From Acrocarpospora phusangensis (GTDB lineage Bacteria > Actinomycetota > Actinomycetes > Streptosporangiales > Streptosporangiaceae): DNA of 64,000 nucleotides. Position numbers and translations under genes: made by a program. The stretch covers positions 1 to 64,000 of the forward strand of contig NZ_BOOA01000024.1 of assembly GCF_016862995.1 (NCBI RefSeq), given 5' to 3'. The notes below the pieces were generated by a model. That model worked only from the letters and a program-made list of their open reading frames with translations. It was not told where the DNA came from and did not search any database. This document shows, piece after piece, positions 1 through 7,903 of the stretch. The first letter of the stretch is position 1; the number at the start of each line of letters is the position of its first letter.

Positions 1-1693
1 GGGTGTTCCAGGAACCGGTGACGGTGTGGCCGGCCGGAAGCGTGAACGTGATCGTCCAGGAGGTGATCGCGGACGTGCCCGCCGTCACCGTGACCGGCTG
101 AATCACGTACCCGTTGCCCCACGTGGTCTGCGTGGTGGCCACGACGGTGCAGGCGCCGCCGGTCCCGCCGCCAGTGGTGGTGAAGGTCACCAGCGAGGAG
201 TTGCCCGACAGGTTCCCGGCTCCGTCGCGGGCCCGGACGTAGACCTGGTACTGCGTGTTCGCGGTCAGACCGGTCAGCGTGATCGAGTTGGTGGTCGGCG
301 AACCGAGCAGCGGGTCCGTGGTGCCCTGCTCGCGGTAGACGTTGTAGCCGGCCAGGCCGGAGCCGCCGCTGTCGGTGGACGCGGTCCAGGTCAGCGTCGC
401 GCCGGAGGAGGTGACGCCGGAGGCGGTAGGCGTACCGGGCGTGGTCGGAGGCGTCGTGTCGGTGCCGCCGCCGGTCTGGGTGGTGAAGGTCACCAGCTGC
501 GAGTTGCCGGACAGGTTCCCGGCTCCGTCGCGGGCCCGGACGTAGACCTGGTACTGGGTGTTGGCGGTCAGACCGGTCAGGGTGATCGAGTTGGTCGAGG
601 TCGTGCCCAGCTGCGGGTCGGTGGTGCCCTGCTCGCGGTAGACGTTGTAGCCGGCCAGGCCGGAGCCGCCGGTGTCGGTGGACGCGCTCCACGAGATCGT
701 CGCCCCCGAGGCGGTCACGCCGGACGCGGTCGGGGCGCCCGGCGTGCTCGGCGGGGTCGTGTCGCCGGTCGGCGTGCCGTTGAGGCCGAAGAACTGGATC
801 GCCAGCGCCGCCTGGCCGCTGAGCGGCAGGTTGTGGCCGGTATTGGCGATGCTGTACGCGTCGACCTTCAGGTTGCCGCCGCTGTCTCGGTACTGGGTCC
901 TGGTCCAGTTCGGCTGCGGCGTCGTGGTGGAGGACGGCGTCTGGCTGAGGCCGTGCACGTTCGTCCACTGCTTGATCTGCTCGTTGAAGTTCGGGTACGC
1001 GAGGGTGGTGTCCTGGGTGCCGTGCCAGATCTGCATGATCGGCCGGGCCCCCGTGTATCCGGGGAAGGCGTTGCGCACCATGTCGCCCCACTGCTGCGCC
1101 GTCATGATCCGGTTGCCGCCGGAGCACTGGCTGTTCCACATCGAGCCGTCGGTGGTGGCGAAGCAGCCGAACGGCACGCCCATGAACGCCGCCCCGCCCT
1201 TGAACACGTCCGGGTACGCGCCGATCAGCACGTTCGTCATCATGCCGCCCGAGGAGGCCCCGGTGACGTAGACGCGGTTGGCGTCGCCGTTGCGGTTCTG
1301 GACGGCCCAGCGGACCATCGACACGATGCTCAGCGAGTCGCTGCCGCCGTTGTGGGTGAGGGTCTGGGGTGAGGACACGTCGAAGCAGCTGCCGCTGCGG
1401 GTCGCCGTGGGGTAGATCACCATGAAGCCGTACTGGTCGGCCAGGGAGGCGAACTGGGTGCCCGAGTAGAAGGCCTGGCCGGAGCCGGTGCAGTAGTGCA
1501 CGGCCACCAGGATGGCCGGGTTCGCCGGAGCGTTGTCGGGCACATAGATGTGCATACGCAGGTTGCTGGGGTTCGTCCCGAATCCGGTGACCTCGACCAG
1601 TGACGCCGCCGAGGCCGGCCGGGCGAACACCAGGCCGGCGACGACCATCAGCATCGCCACGGCCGCGCGCGCGACGCCTTTCACCTTCGTCAT
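1..1693 (-). CDS. Secreted CE1/PHB-depolymerase-type esterase with FN3 x2 and CBM2 (3' partial)
   Basis: This is a secreted ester hydrolase of the PHB depolymerase / feruloyl or acetylxylan esterase (CE1) family, likely removing acyl groups from xylan or a related polymer. It begins at ATG 1691-1693 behind an AGGAGAGGG-like ribosome site and has a signal peptide ending near ARPASA. The alpha/beta-hydrolase domain covers about residues 30-305, with the nucleophile motif GASSGG (Ser about 147) and a late GHN histidine. Two fibronectin-III repeats (each starting DTTPPSTPG) follow, then a CBM2 that runs off the window start, so the C-terminus is missing. The FN3-CBM2 tail closely resembles that of the SGNH hydrolase at 8877-10493. 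Substrate is inferred from family and modules only. Confidence 0.9.
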   Translation of the reverse strand, partial: MTKVKGVARAAVAMLMVVAGLVFARPASAASLVEVTGFGTNPSNLRMHIYVPDNAPANPAILVAVHYCTGSGQAFYSGTQFASLADQYGFMVIYPTATRSGSCFDVSSPQTLTHNGGSDSLSIVSMVRWAVQNRNGDANRVYVTGASSGGMMTNVLIGAYPDVFKGGAAFMGVPFGCFATTDGSMWNSQCSGGNRIMTAQQWGDMVRNAFPGYTGARPIMQIWHGTQDTTLAYPNFNEQIKQWTNVHGLSQTPSSTTTPQPNWTRTQYRDSGGNLKVDAYSIANTGHNLPLSGQAALAIQFFGLNGTPTGDTTPPSTPGAPTASGVTASGATISWSASTDTGGSGLAGYNVYREQGTTDPQLGTTSTNSITLTGLTANTQYQVYVRARDGAGNLSGNSQLVTFTTQTGGGTDTTPPTTPGTPTASGVTSSGATLTWTASTDSGGSGLAGYNVYREQGTTDPLLGSPTTNSITLTGLTANTQYQVYVRARDGAGNLSGNSSLVTFTTTGGGTGGACTVVATTQTTWGNGYVIQPVTVTAGTSAITSWTITFTLPAGHTVTGSWNT

Positions 1694-1705
1694 TCCCTCT
1701 CCTTA

Positions 1706-1715
1706 GAAACGTTTC
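1706..1715. promoter_or_regulatory. LacI-type operator palindrome upstream of the esterase
   Basis: A perfect 10-bp palindrome, GAAACGTTTC, lies just 5' of the esterase ribosome site, in the gap between the esterase and the LacI gene. CG-centred palindromes like this are typical LacI-family operators. Its position would let a repressor block the esterase transcript. Binding by the neighbouring LacI protein is inferred. Confidence 0.5.
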
Positions 1716-1769
1716 GCAGATAGCAGCGATCGCATTCGGCGGAAAGGTAGGCCGGGCGCGTGAACCGGT

Positions 1770-1779
1770 CAAGCGCTTG
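1770..1779. promoter_or_regulatory. Second LacI-type palindrome, esterase upstream region
   Basis: CAAGCGCTTG is a perfect palindrome, extended by GG and CC flanks with one mismatch. It lies 64 bp from the GAAACGTTTC site. Its AGCGCT core resembles operators of sugar-responsive LacI proteins in actinomycetes. Two sites in one short intergenic region are compatible with looping or with two different repressors. Confidence 0.4.
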
Positions 1780-1830
1780 GCCACGCCGGCGGGACGCGCC
1801 GCTGGCCGGAGCGGGCGGGGGGAGAAAGTT

Positions 1831-2868
1831 TCAGGCCGGAGGGGCCGTGCTCTCGCGCACCACGAGGGTCGTGGCGAGCTCCACCCTGGTCTGCGCGGGC
1901 GGCTGCCCCGAGGCCAGGCCGACCGCCAGTTCCGCGGCGGCGGCGCCCATGTCGCTCAGCGGCTGGCGCACGGTGGTCAGCGGCGGCCCGCACCAGCGGG
2001 TGAACTCCAGGTCGTCGAAGCCGACCACGCTGAGATCCTGCGGCACCCGCAGGCCGGCCCGCCGGGCGGCCTCGAACACGCCGAGGGCCTGGAGGTCGTT
2101 GCCCGCGAAGATCGCGGTGGGCCGGTCGGGCAGGGCGAGCAGCTCGGCGCCCCTGGCCAGGCCGTCCTCGAAGGCGAACGCGCCGTCCCTGACCAGCGCG
2201 GGGTCGGCGGGCATGCCGGCCGCGTCCATGGCGGCCCGGTAGCCGTCGAGCCTGGCCCGGGAGCAGAGGAAGCCGAGCGGGCCGCTGATCTTGGCGATCC
2301 TGCGGTGGCCGAGGTCGAGCAGGTGGCGGGTGGCGGCCACGCCGCCGCTCCAGTTGGTCGCCCCCACCGAGGGAATGGCGTGGCCGGGGTCGCCGGTCGG
2401 GTCCAGGGCGACCAGCGGGATGGCGCTGGTGGCCAGCAGGCCCTGCTGCTGCGGGGTGAACCCGGCGTAGACCGCGATGACCGCGGTCGGGCGGCGGGAC
2501 AGCACCTGCTCGATCCAGCCGCGCCCGGGAGCCAGGCGGCCGCGCATCTCGCTGAAGCCGACGGCCAGCTCGTGCTCGCGCGCCACCGACTCGACGCCGC
2601 GCATGATCTCGATGGCCAGATGGCTCTCCAGCACCGAGAAGACCACTTCCAGGATGGAGGCCGGGCCGACGGCGTCGGGACGGCGGTAGCCGTGCTCCCG
2701 CAGCAGCTCCTCGACCCTCCGCCGGGTGTCCAGGGCCACCCCGGCCCTGCCGTTGATCACTTTGGAGACCGTCGGCGCGGACACGCCCGCCAGCCTTGCG
2801 ATGGTGGCGACCGTCATCTCGCCCCGACGACGCCCGCGCTGCCGCGCCTCCGGGTCCGTCGCCGTCAC
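1831..2868 (-). CDS. LacI-family transcriptional regulator
   Basis: A 345-residue LacI/GalR regulator. An N-terminal helix-turn-helix (about residues 18-42, with VATIARLAGVSAPTVSKV) is followed by a periplasmic-binding-protein-like sensor domain with the usual VVGFDDLEFTRW stretch near residue 275. The ATG at 2866-2868 is used; Met18 is an alternative start immediately before the HTH. The gene lies upstream of and in line with the CE1 esterase and is divergent from the ROK gene, so it is probably the sugar-responsive repressor of the esterase, acting at the palindromes in the 137-bp gap. The inducer is unknown. Confidence 0.92.
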   Translation of the reverse strand: MTATDPEARQRGRRRGEMTVATIARLAGVSAPTVSKVINGRAGVALDTRRRVEELLREHGYRRPDAVGPASILEVVFSVLESHLAIEIMRGVESVAREHELAVGFSEMRGRLAPGRGWIEQVLSRRPTAVIAVYAGFTPQQQGLLATSAIPLVALDPTGDPGHAIPSVGATNWSGGVAATRHLLDLGHRRIAKISGPLGFLCSRARLDGYRAAMDAAGMPADPALVRDGAFAFEDGLARGAELLALPDRPTAIFAGNDLQALGVFEAARRAGLRVPQDLSVVGFDDLEFTRWCGPPLTTVRQPLSDMGAAAAELAVGLASGQPPAQTRVELATTLVVRESTAPPA

Positions 2869-2942
2869 GCGCGAAGTTTACATGGGTCACAAGTGGGTTG
2901 CGGCGCTTGACTGGTTCGGAAAGTTTCTTTACTTTCTTGGAG

Positions 2943-2965
2943 CGGTTAGGAAGCTTTCCTAACCG
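2943..2965. promoter_or_regulatory. ROK-type operator inverted repeat
   Basis: Perfect 10-bp arms CGGTTAGGAA and TTCCTAACCG are separated by 3 bp. The repeat sits between the divergent LacI and ROK genes, about 28 bp before the ROK start. TTAGGAAA/TTTCCTAA palindromes are typical for actinobacterial ROK regulators of sugar genes. An adjacent, less regular GAAAG/CTTTC pair at 2929-2946 may be a second half-site. Autoregulation of the ROK operon is inferred. Confidence 0.6.
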
Positions 2966-2992
2966 ATACGTGGCGCGGGAGAGGATGTCCAG

Positions 2993-4237
2993 GTGAACCA
3001 GCTGGTGCCCGGCACGCCCAGCCTGCTGCGGGCCATCAACGACAGGCACGCGCTGCAGGTGCTGCTCGACCGGGGGCCGCTGACCCGGCCCGAGCTGGGC
3101 GCGCTCACCGGACTGTCCAAACCCACCGCCTCCCAGCTGCTGGCCCGGCTGCAGGAGGCCGGGCTGGTCGTGCTCGACGGCATCCGCGAAGGGCTGCCGG
3201 GCCGTACAGCCGAGTTGTACCGCATCAACGCCGCGGCCGCGCACGTGGCCGCCCTGGACGTGACCCCGGCGGGCATCGACGTCGCCGTCGCCGACCTGGC
3301 CGGCACGGTGGTCGCCGAGCACCGGCTGCCCACTCCCGGGCGGGGGGCCGCAGGAGCCGGGGAGTCCGGCGAGAAGGGTGTGGTGGCGAAGGTCCGGGCC
3401 GCGCTCGCGGGGGCCGGTCCGGACCTGCCGCCGCCGCACCGCGTCGTGATCGGCATCCAGGGCGCGATCGACCCGGGCACCGGCCGGCTCGGGTACGCGG
3501 CGCACATCCCCGGCTGGCACATCCCCGACCTGCTCGGCGCGCTCCGCGACGGCGTCGGGGTGCCCGTGGACGTGGAGAACGACGTCAACCTGGTGGCCCT
3601 GGCCGAGCAGGCGCACGGCACCGCGCGCGGGCACCGCGACTTCGTGCTGCTGTGGGCCGACGCCGGCATCGGCTCCGCGCTGGTGCTGGGCGGGCGGCTG
3701 CACCGGGGCGCCACCGGCGGCGCGGGCGAGGTCGGCTACATGCCCACGGTGGGCGCGCCCACAGTCCGCGAGGTGGGCCGCCGCGCCGACCACGGCTTCC
3801 AGGCGCTCTCCGGCGGCCCGGCCGTGCTGCGGGTGCTGCGCGAGCACGGCCTGCGCGGCGCCACCCCGGCCGTGGCCGTACGGCACGCCGTCCGGGCGGC
3901 CGAGGGCGGCGGCAAGCTCGCGCCCGCCGCGCAGGAGGCGCTGCGCGAGGTGGCGGCCCGGCTGGCGATGGGCCTAGCGGCGGTGACCGCGGTCGTGGAC
4001 CCCGAGCTGATCGTGCTGTCCGGCGGCGTGCTGCTGGCCGGCGGCGAGACGCTGCGCGGGCTGCTGGAACGCGAACTGCACGCGCTCTGCCTGCCCCGGC
4101 CGCCGCTGCGGCTCTCCACGGTGGCGGGCAACCCCGTCCTCGCCGGCGGGCTGCACCTGGCGCTGGACACGGTGCGCGACGAGGTCTTCAGTTCGACGAA
4201 GGTTGTTTCGGTTCTTCCTACAGGAGCACAAGGGTGA
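2993..4237 (+). CDS. ROK-family transcriptional regulator lacking the zinc motif
   Basis: A 414-residue ROK (NagC/XylR-type) regulator. A winged helix (about residues 15-75, with LTRPELGALTGLSKPTAS) precedes a ROK sugar-kinase-like domain with the ENDVNLVALAE motif and a GIGSALVLGGRLHRGATG loop. Most ROK proteins then have H...CxCGxxGC for zinc; here the sequence after GGAGEVGYMP has no such cysteine cluster, so the ligand site is atypical. GTG 2993 follows a GGGAGAGG ribosome site. It overlaps the GH4 gene by four bases (GTGA), so it heads a three-gene operon and probably senses the sugar handled by the GH4 enzyme and kinase. Confidence 0.93.
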   Translation: MNQLVPGTPSLLRAINDRHALQVLLDRGPLTRPELGALTGLSKPTASQLLARLQEAGLVVLDGIREGLPGRTAELYRINAAAAHVAALDVTPAGIDVAVADLAGTVVAEHRLPTPGRGAAGAGESGEKGVVAKVRAALAGAGPDLPPPHRVVIGIQGAIDPGTGRLGYAAHIPGWHIPDLLGALRDGVGVPVDVENDVNLVALAEQAHGTARGHRDFVLLWADAGIGSALVLGGRLHRGATGGAGEVGYMPTVGAPTVREVGRRADHGFQALSGGPAVLRVLREHGLRGATPAVAVRHAVRAAEGGGKLAPAAQEALREVAARLAMGLAAVTAVVDPELIVLSGGVLLAGGETLRGLLERELHALCLPRPPLRLSTVAGNPVLAGGLHLALDTVRDEVFSSTKVVSVLPTGAQG

Positions 4238-5493
4238 AACTCGCCGTGGTCGGGGGCGGCTCGACGTACACGCCGGAGCTGATCGACGGGTTCGCGCGGC
4301 TGCGCGGCGAACTGCCGCTCACCGAGGTCGCGCTGGTCGACCCGGACGAGGGCAGGCTGGCGCTGATCGCTGGGATGTCCCGGCGCATGCTGGCCAGGGC
4401 CGGGCATCCGGCGCGGGTGACCACCTGGACGGACGTGGCCGCGGGCGTGGCCGGGGCCGGGGCGGTGCTGCTGCAGCTGCGCGTCGGCGGGCAGGCCGCC
4501 AGGAACGTGGACGAGACGCTGCCGCTGGAGTGCGGCTGCGTCGGGCAGGAGACGACCGGCGCGGGCGGCCTGGCCAAGGCGCTGCGCACCGTGCCGGTGG
4601 TGCTGGACATCGCCGCCCGGGTGCGCGAGCACGCGCCGGACGCGTGGATCGTCGACTTCACCAACCCGGTCGGCATCGTCACCAAGGCGCTGCTGGACGA
4701 GGGCCACCGGGCGATCGGCCTGTGCAACGTGGCCATCGGGTTCCAGCGCAGGTTCGCCCAGCGGCTCGGCGTTGACCCGGCCAGGATCTCGCTCGGGCAC
4801 GTCGGACTGAACCACCTGACCTGGGAGCGCAGCGTCCTGCTGGACGGCGAGGAGGTGCTGCCCCGGCTGATCGAGGAACACGCCGACGGGATCGCCGGCG
4901 AGATCGGGCTGCCCGCCTGGGTGGTCCGGGAGCTCGGCGTGGTGCCCTCCTACTACCTGCGTTTCTTCTACGAGCACGACGCCGTGGTGGCGGAGCAGAA
5001 GGCCAAGCCGTCCCGGGCGGCCGAGGTCAAGGCCATGGAGGACGCGCTGCTGGAGATCTACGCCGACCCGGCCGCGGACACCAAGCCGGAGCTGCTGAAC
5101 AAGCGCGGCGGGGCGTACTACTCCGAGGCGGCGGTGGCGCTGATCGCGTCGCTGGCAGGCGACCGGGGCGACGTCCAGGTGGTGAACACCCGCAACGGCG
5201 GCACGCTGCCGTTCCTGGACGACGACGCCGTCATCGAGGTCCCGGCCGTCGTCGGCGCGCACGGCGCGACCCCGCTGCCGGTGGCGCCGGTGGAGCCGCT
5301 GTTCCGGGGGCTGATCGGCAACGTCTCCGCGTACGAGGAACTGGCCCTGGCCGCGGCGCGGCACGGCGGCGCGGCACGGGTGCGGGACGCGCTGCTGGCG
5401 CACCCGCTGATCGGGCAGGCCACGCTCTCCGCCGGCCTGGCCGACCGGCTGATCGCGGCCAACCGGGCCTTCCTGCCGTGGGCGGACCGGTGA
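4234..5493 (+). CDS. GH4 6-phospho-beta-glucosidase-type enzyme
   Basis: A 419-residue glycoside hydrolase family 4 protein. This family hydrolyses phosphorylated disaccharides in the cytoplasm by an NAD- and metal-dependent redox mechanism. The Rossmann motif VVGGGSTYTPEL is at the N-terminus, the metal-site cysteine lies in GLCNVAIG (family usually CNVP), and the conserved histidine is in GHVGLNHLTW. The start GTG 4234 overlaps the ROK stop and has CAGGAG upstream; the extra N-terminal sequence in the longer open frame is not homologous. It overlaps the next gene, a BadF-type kinase, by four bases. A kinase-then-GH4 route for an imported beta-glucoside is inferred; no phosphotransferase or transporter lies beside it. 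Confidence 0.93.
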   Translation: MKLAVVGGGSTYTPELIDGFARLRGELPLTEVALVDPDEGRLALIAGMSRRMLARAGHPARVTTWTDVAAGVAGAGAVLLQLRVGGQAARNVDETLPLECGCVGQETTGAGGLAKALRTVPVVLDIAARVREHAPDAWIVDFTNPVGIVTKALLDEGHRAIGLCNVAIGFQRRFAQRLGVDPARISLGHVGLNHLTWERSVLLDGEEVLPRLIEEHADGIAGEIGLPAWVVRELGVVPSYYLRFFYEHDAVVAEQKAKPSRAAEVKAMEDALLEIYADPAADTKPELLNKRGGAYYSEAAVALIASLAGDRGDVQVVNTRNGGTLPFLDDDAVIEVPAVVGAHGATPLPVAPVEPLFRGLIGNVSAYEELALAAARHGGAARVRDALLAHPLIGQATLSAGLADRLIAANRAFLPWADR

Positions 5494-6470
5494 GGACGTT
5501 ACTGGCCGTCGACGGCGGCAACAGCAAGACGGACGTGTGCCTGGTCGCCGAGGACGGGACCGTGCTGGCCACCGGCCGGGGGGCGGGCTTCGAGCCGCAG
5601 AGCGCCGGGGTGCCCGCCGCCATCGACGTGATCGGCGAGATCGTCGGGCGGATGCTGCCGGGCGCGCGGGCGCCGTACGCCGACCACATCGCCGCCTACG
5701 TGGCGGGGGCCGACCTGCCGATCGAGGAGGAGCGGCTGCGGGCCGAGATCCTCGGGCGCGGCTACAGCGGCAGCGTCGTGGTGGGGAACGACACCTTCGC
5801 CCTGCTCCGTTCGGGTTCGTCCGCGCCGTGGGGGGCCGCCGTGGTGTGCGGGGCGGGCATCAACGCCGTCGCCGTCGCCCCCGACGGGCGGGTCGCCCGC
5901 TTCCCCGCCCTCGGCCGGCTCAGCGGCGACTGGGGCGGCGGGTACGGCCTGGCCGAGGAGGCCCTCTGGCACGCCGCCCGGGCGGAGGACGGGCGCGGGC
6001 CCGCCACCGGCCTGGCCGCGGCGGTCCGGGAGGTCTTCGGCACCCGCACGGTGGAGGAGGCGGTGGTCGCCTTCCATTTCGGCGAGCTGCCCCTGGCCCG
6101 GCTGCACGAACTGGTCGAGCCGCTGCTGGCCGTCGCCGCCGCCGGCGACCCGGTCTCCCGCTCGGTGGTGGAGCGCCTGGCCGAGGAGGTCACCCTGCTC
6201 GGCACGGTCGCCATGCGCCGGGTCGGCCTGCTCGACTCCCCGTGCGAGGTCGTGCTCGGCGGCGGCGTCCTCACGGCGCGCGACCCGCTGCTCTCCGGCC
6301 TGATCGAATCCGGCTACGCGGCGGCCGCGCCGCACGCCGTGCTGATCGTCACCGAGCTTCCGCCGATCGTGGGGGCCGCCCTGCACGGCCTCGACCACCT
6401 CCAGGCGCCGCCCGAGGCGCTCGCCCGGCTGCGCGGGCACTTCCAGCACGCCCCCGCGGGTCACGCCTGA
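5490..6470 (+). CDS. BadF/BadG/BcrA-type sugar kinase (N-acetylglucosamine kinase-like)
   Basis: A 326-residue ASKHA-fold ATPase of the BadF/BcrA group, the family of N-acetylglucosamine kinases. It shows the phosphate-1 loop LLAVDGGNSKTDVCLV at the N-terminus, a GAGINAVAV adenosine-site stretch and LGGGVL near the C-terminus. GTG 5490 overlaps the GH4 stop by four bases, repeating the GTGA coupling at the previous junction; GTG 5478 is an alternative. Placed after a GH4 enzyme that needs a 6-phosphosugar, it may phosphorylate the incoming disaccharide or amino sugar. Substrate is not determinable from sequence. Confidence 0.9.
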   Translation: MRTLLAVDGGNSKTDVCLVAEDGTVLATGRGAGFEPQSAGVPAAIDVIGEIVGRMLPGARAPYADHIAAYVAGADLPIEEERLRAEILGRGYSGSVVVGNDTFALLRSGSSAPWGAAVVCGAGINAVAVAPDGRVARFPALGRLSGDWGGGYGLAEEALWHAARAEDGRGPATGLAAAVREVFGTRTVEEAVVAFHFGELPLARLHELVEPLLAVAAAGDPVSRSVVERLAEEVTLLGTVAMRRVGLLDSPCEVVLGGGVLTARDPLLSGLIESGYAAAAPHAVLIVTELPPIVGAALHGLDHLQAPPEALARLRGHFQHAPAGHA

Positions 6471-6473
6471 AAC

Positions 6474-6504
6474 GGGCCGCGCCCCTTCCCCTTGGGCGCG
6501 GCCC
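6474..6504. terminator. Bidirectional hairpin terminator
   Basis: A perfect 11-bp stem, GGGCCGCGCCC and GGGCGCGGCCC, with a 9-nt loop lies 3 bases after the kinase stop and between two convergent genes. There is no clear U tract, as is common in actinomycetes. Confidence 0.8.
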
Positions 6505-6561
6505 TGCTTTCGCGGCGACGGCCCTTTCGGGGCGCGCCAGCCTTTCAGGAGGCAATGGCCT

Positions 6562-7071
6562 TCATGGGGCGATGGCCGGAGGCCGGTGGTCGTAGGGAGT
6601 GCTCAGGACCACGGTGGTCCGGGTGGAGACGTTCGCGGCGGCCCGGATCTGGTTGAGCAGATCCTCCAGGGCGAGCGGGGAGGCCACCCGGACCTTGAGA
6701 ATGTAACTTTCCTCGCCGGCCACGCTGTGGCACGACTCGATGGCGGTCAGATGGCTCAGCCGCTCCGGCGCGTCGTCGGCCGCCGCCGGGTCGATCGGCT
6801 TGATCGAGATGAAGGCGGTCAGCGGCAGCCCGATCTCGTCGTAGTCGATCAGAGCCGCGTATCCGCGCAGGACGCCGCGTTTCTCCAGGCGGCGCACCCG
6901 CTGGTGCACCGCGGAGACGGAGAGCCCGGTCTCCTTGGCCAGGTCGGTGAAGCTCATCCGCCCGTCGGCGGCCAGCAGCGTCACAATGCGGCGATCGATC
7001 TCCTCCACCGGCAAAAGGTACCGCCGCCGTGACCTCTCCCGGACACGGAAGTGGTCACGGCCTGATTCCAT
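6562..7071 (-). CDS. Lrp/AsnC-family transcriptional regulator
   Basis: A 169-residue Lrp/AsnC regulator: an N-terminal HTH (IDRRIVTLLAADGRMSFTDL, about residues 25-44, then GLSVSAVHQRVRRLEKRG) and a C-terminal RAM ligand-binding domain with HSVAGEESYILKV. Family members usually start just before EEIDRRIV, so GTG at 7006-7008 is an alternative to ATG 7071; the ATG version adds a basic 21-residue leader. Such regulators commonly answer to amino acids. No amino-acid gene is next to it, so the target is unknown. A 9-bp repeat array lies immediately upstream. Confidence 0.9.
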   Translation of the reverse strand: MESGRDHFRVRERSRRRYLLPVEEIDRRIVTLLAADGRMSFTDLAKETGLSVSAVHQRVRRLEKRGVLRGYAALIDYDEIGLPLTAFISIKPIDPAAADDAPERLSHLTAIESCHSVAGEESYILKVRVASPLALEDLLNQIRAAANVSTRTTVVLSTPYDHRPPAIAP

Positions 7072-7091
7072 CGGCCCCCGGGCAGAACGGG

Positions 7092-7163
7092 CTCAGCCGG
7101 CTCAGTCGGCTCAGACGCCTCAATCAGCTCAGCCGGCTCAGCCGGCTCAGCCGGCTCAGTCGG
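7092..7163. repeat. 9-bp tandem repeat array, about 8 units of CTCAGCCGG
   Basis: Eight contiguous 9-bp units, consensus CTCAGCCGG; four are exact and the rest differ at one to three positions. The array fills the gap upstream of the Lrp gene, and its last unit contains the stop codon (7156-7158) of the secreted protein gene. Read as protein the unit gives a simple tripeptide, but no gene covers it. Confidence 0.9.
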
Positions 7164-7773
7164 CGATGAAGCTCACCGTGGCGACCTCGTAGCCCCTGGC
7201 CTTGGAGCCGCGCACGTGCATGACGACCGCGCCGCCCTCGTACGAGTACGCGCACGCGTAACCCCCGGTCTCCTTGCTGCAGCCCTGGTAGAAGTGGGTC
7301 ACGCCGTTGGGGTCGTACTTGACCTGGAAGCGGGTGTTCACGGCCGTCTGGGTGGCGACCTCCAGGGCCCGCCGCCGGTCGCCGAGGACGTACGACCGGT
7401 GGAAGTGCTTGGTCACGGTCGCCGGGGACGCGAAGCGCGAGCGGTAGACGCGGGTCACCTTGCCGCCGGTCACGACCATGCCGAGGCCGTTCAGGTCACC
7501 GGGCACGTTCACGCTGGTGTGCTTGAACCGGCAGTAGTTGCCTTTGCAGCCGGCGAACTGGTCGGGCGCCTTGAAGCTGTACGCGAAGATGCTCTTCACC
7601 GCTCCCGGCGAGGCGACCTTGGCCGCCGCCACCTTGTCGTTCTTCAGCCAGGCGTTGAACAGCTTCTTCGCCACCGTGGCGGGAGGGGCGGCCTGCGCGG
7701 AGGCCGTCGCCGGAACCATCAGCACGGCGCCCGCCGCGACTGCGGCCCCGCCGAGAACAATTCGCTTGATCAT
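7156..7773 (-). CDS. Secreted protein of unknown function
   Basis: A 205-residue protein beginning MIKRIVLGGAAVAAGAVL with a Sec signal peptide ending at ASAQA. The mature part opens with PATVAKKLFNAWLKNDKVAA, resembling the start of NTF2-like or SnoaL-like domains, and contains four cysteines (in GCKGNYCRF, GCSKE and YACAYS) that could form two disulfides. ATG 7771-7773 is chosen because it opens the signal peptide; the longer frame upstream is non-homologous. It is divergent from the NmrA-type gene. I do not recognise the family and assign no function. Confidence 0.8.
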   Translation of the reverse strand: MIKRIVLGGAAVAAGAVLMVPATASAQAAPPATVAKKLFNAWLKNDKVAAAKVASPGAVKSIFAYSFKAPDQFAGCKGNYCRFKHTSVNVPGDLNGLGMVVTGGKVTRVYRSRFASPATVTKHFHRSYVLGDRRRALEVATQTAVNTRFQVKYDPNGVTHFYQGCSKETGGYACAYSYEGGAVVMHVRGSKARGYEVATVSFIAD

Positions 7774-7856
7774 GCCCAGAAGGTAGCGGTACGCGCTTGC
7801 ACATGAGTTGACCGTGACTATCACCTGGATCGCGGACACTCTGGGCACGCTCCTCA

Positions 7857-7882
7857 ATATCGGTCGAAAATATCGGTCGAAA
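7857..7882. promoter_or_regulatory. Tandem 13-bp repeat ATATCGGTCGAAA upstream of the oxidoreductase
   Basis: Two exact, adjacent copies of ATATCGGTCGAAA end 21 bases before the NmrA-type start codon and 8 bases before its ribosome site. The AT-rich repeat stands out in GC-rich DNA and is placed like an operator over the transcription start. QorB/NmrA genes are often controlled by HxlR or MarR proteins, but none is adjacent. Confidence 0.5.
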
Positions 7883-7903
7883 TGGCGATCGGAGGAGGGA
7901 CGG

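Noticed and set aside
1769-3886. Long minus-strand frame overlapping the LacI and ROK genes
   Set aside because: It reads antisense to ROK and out of frame with LacI, with Arg/Gly/Ala-rich low-complexity sequence typical of GC-rich shadows.
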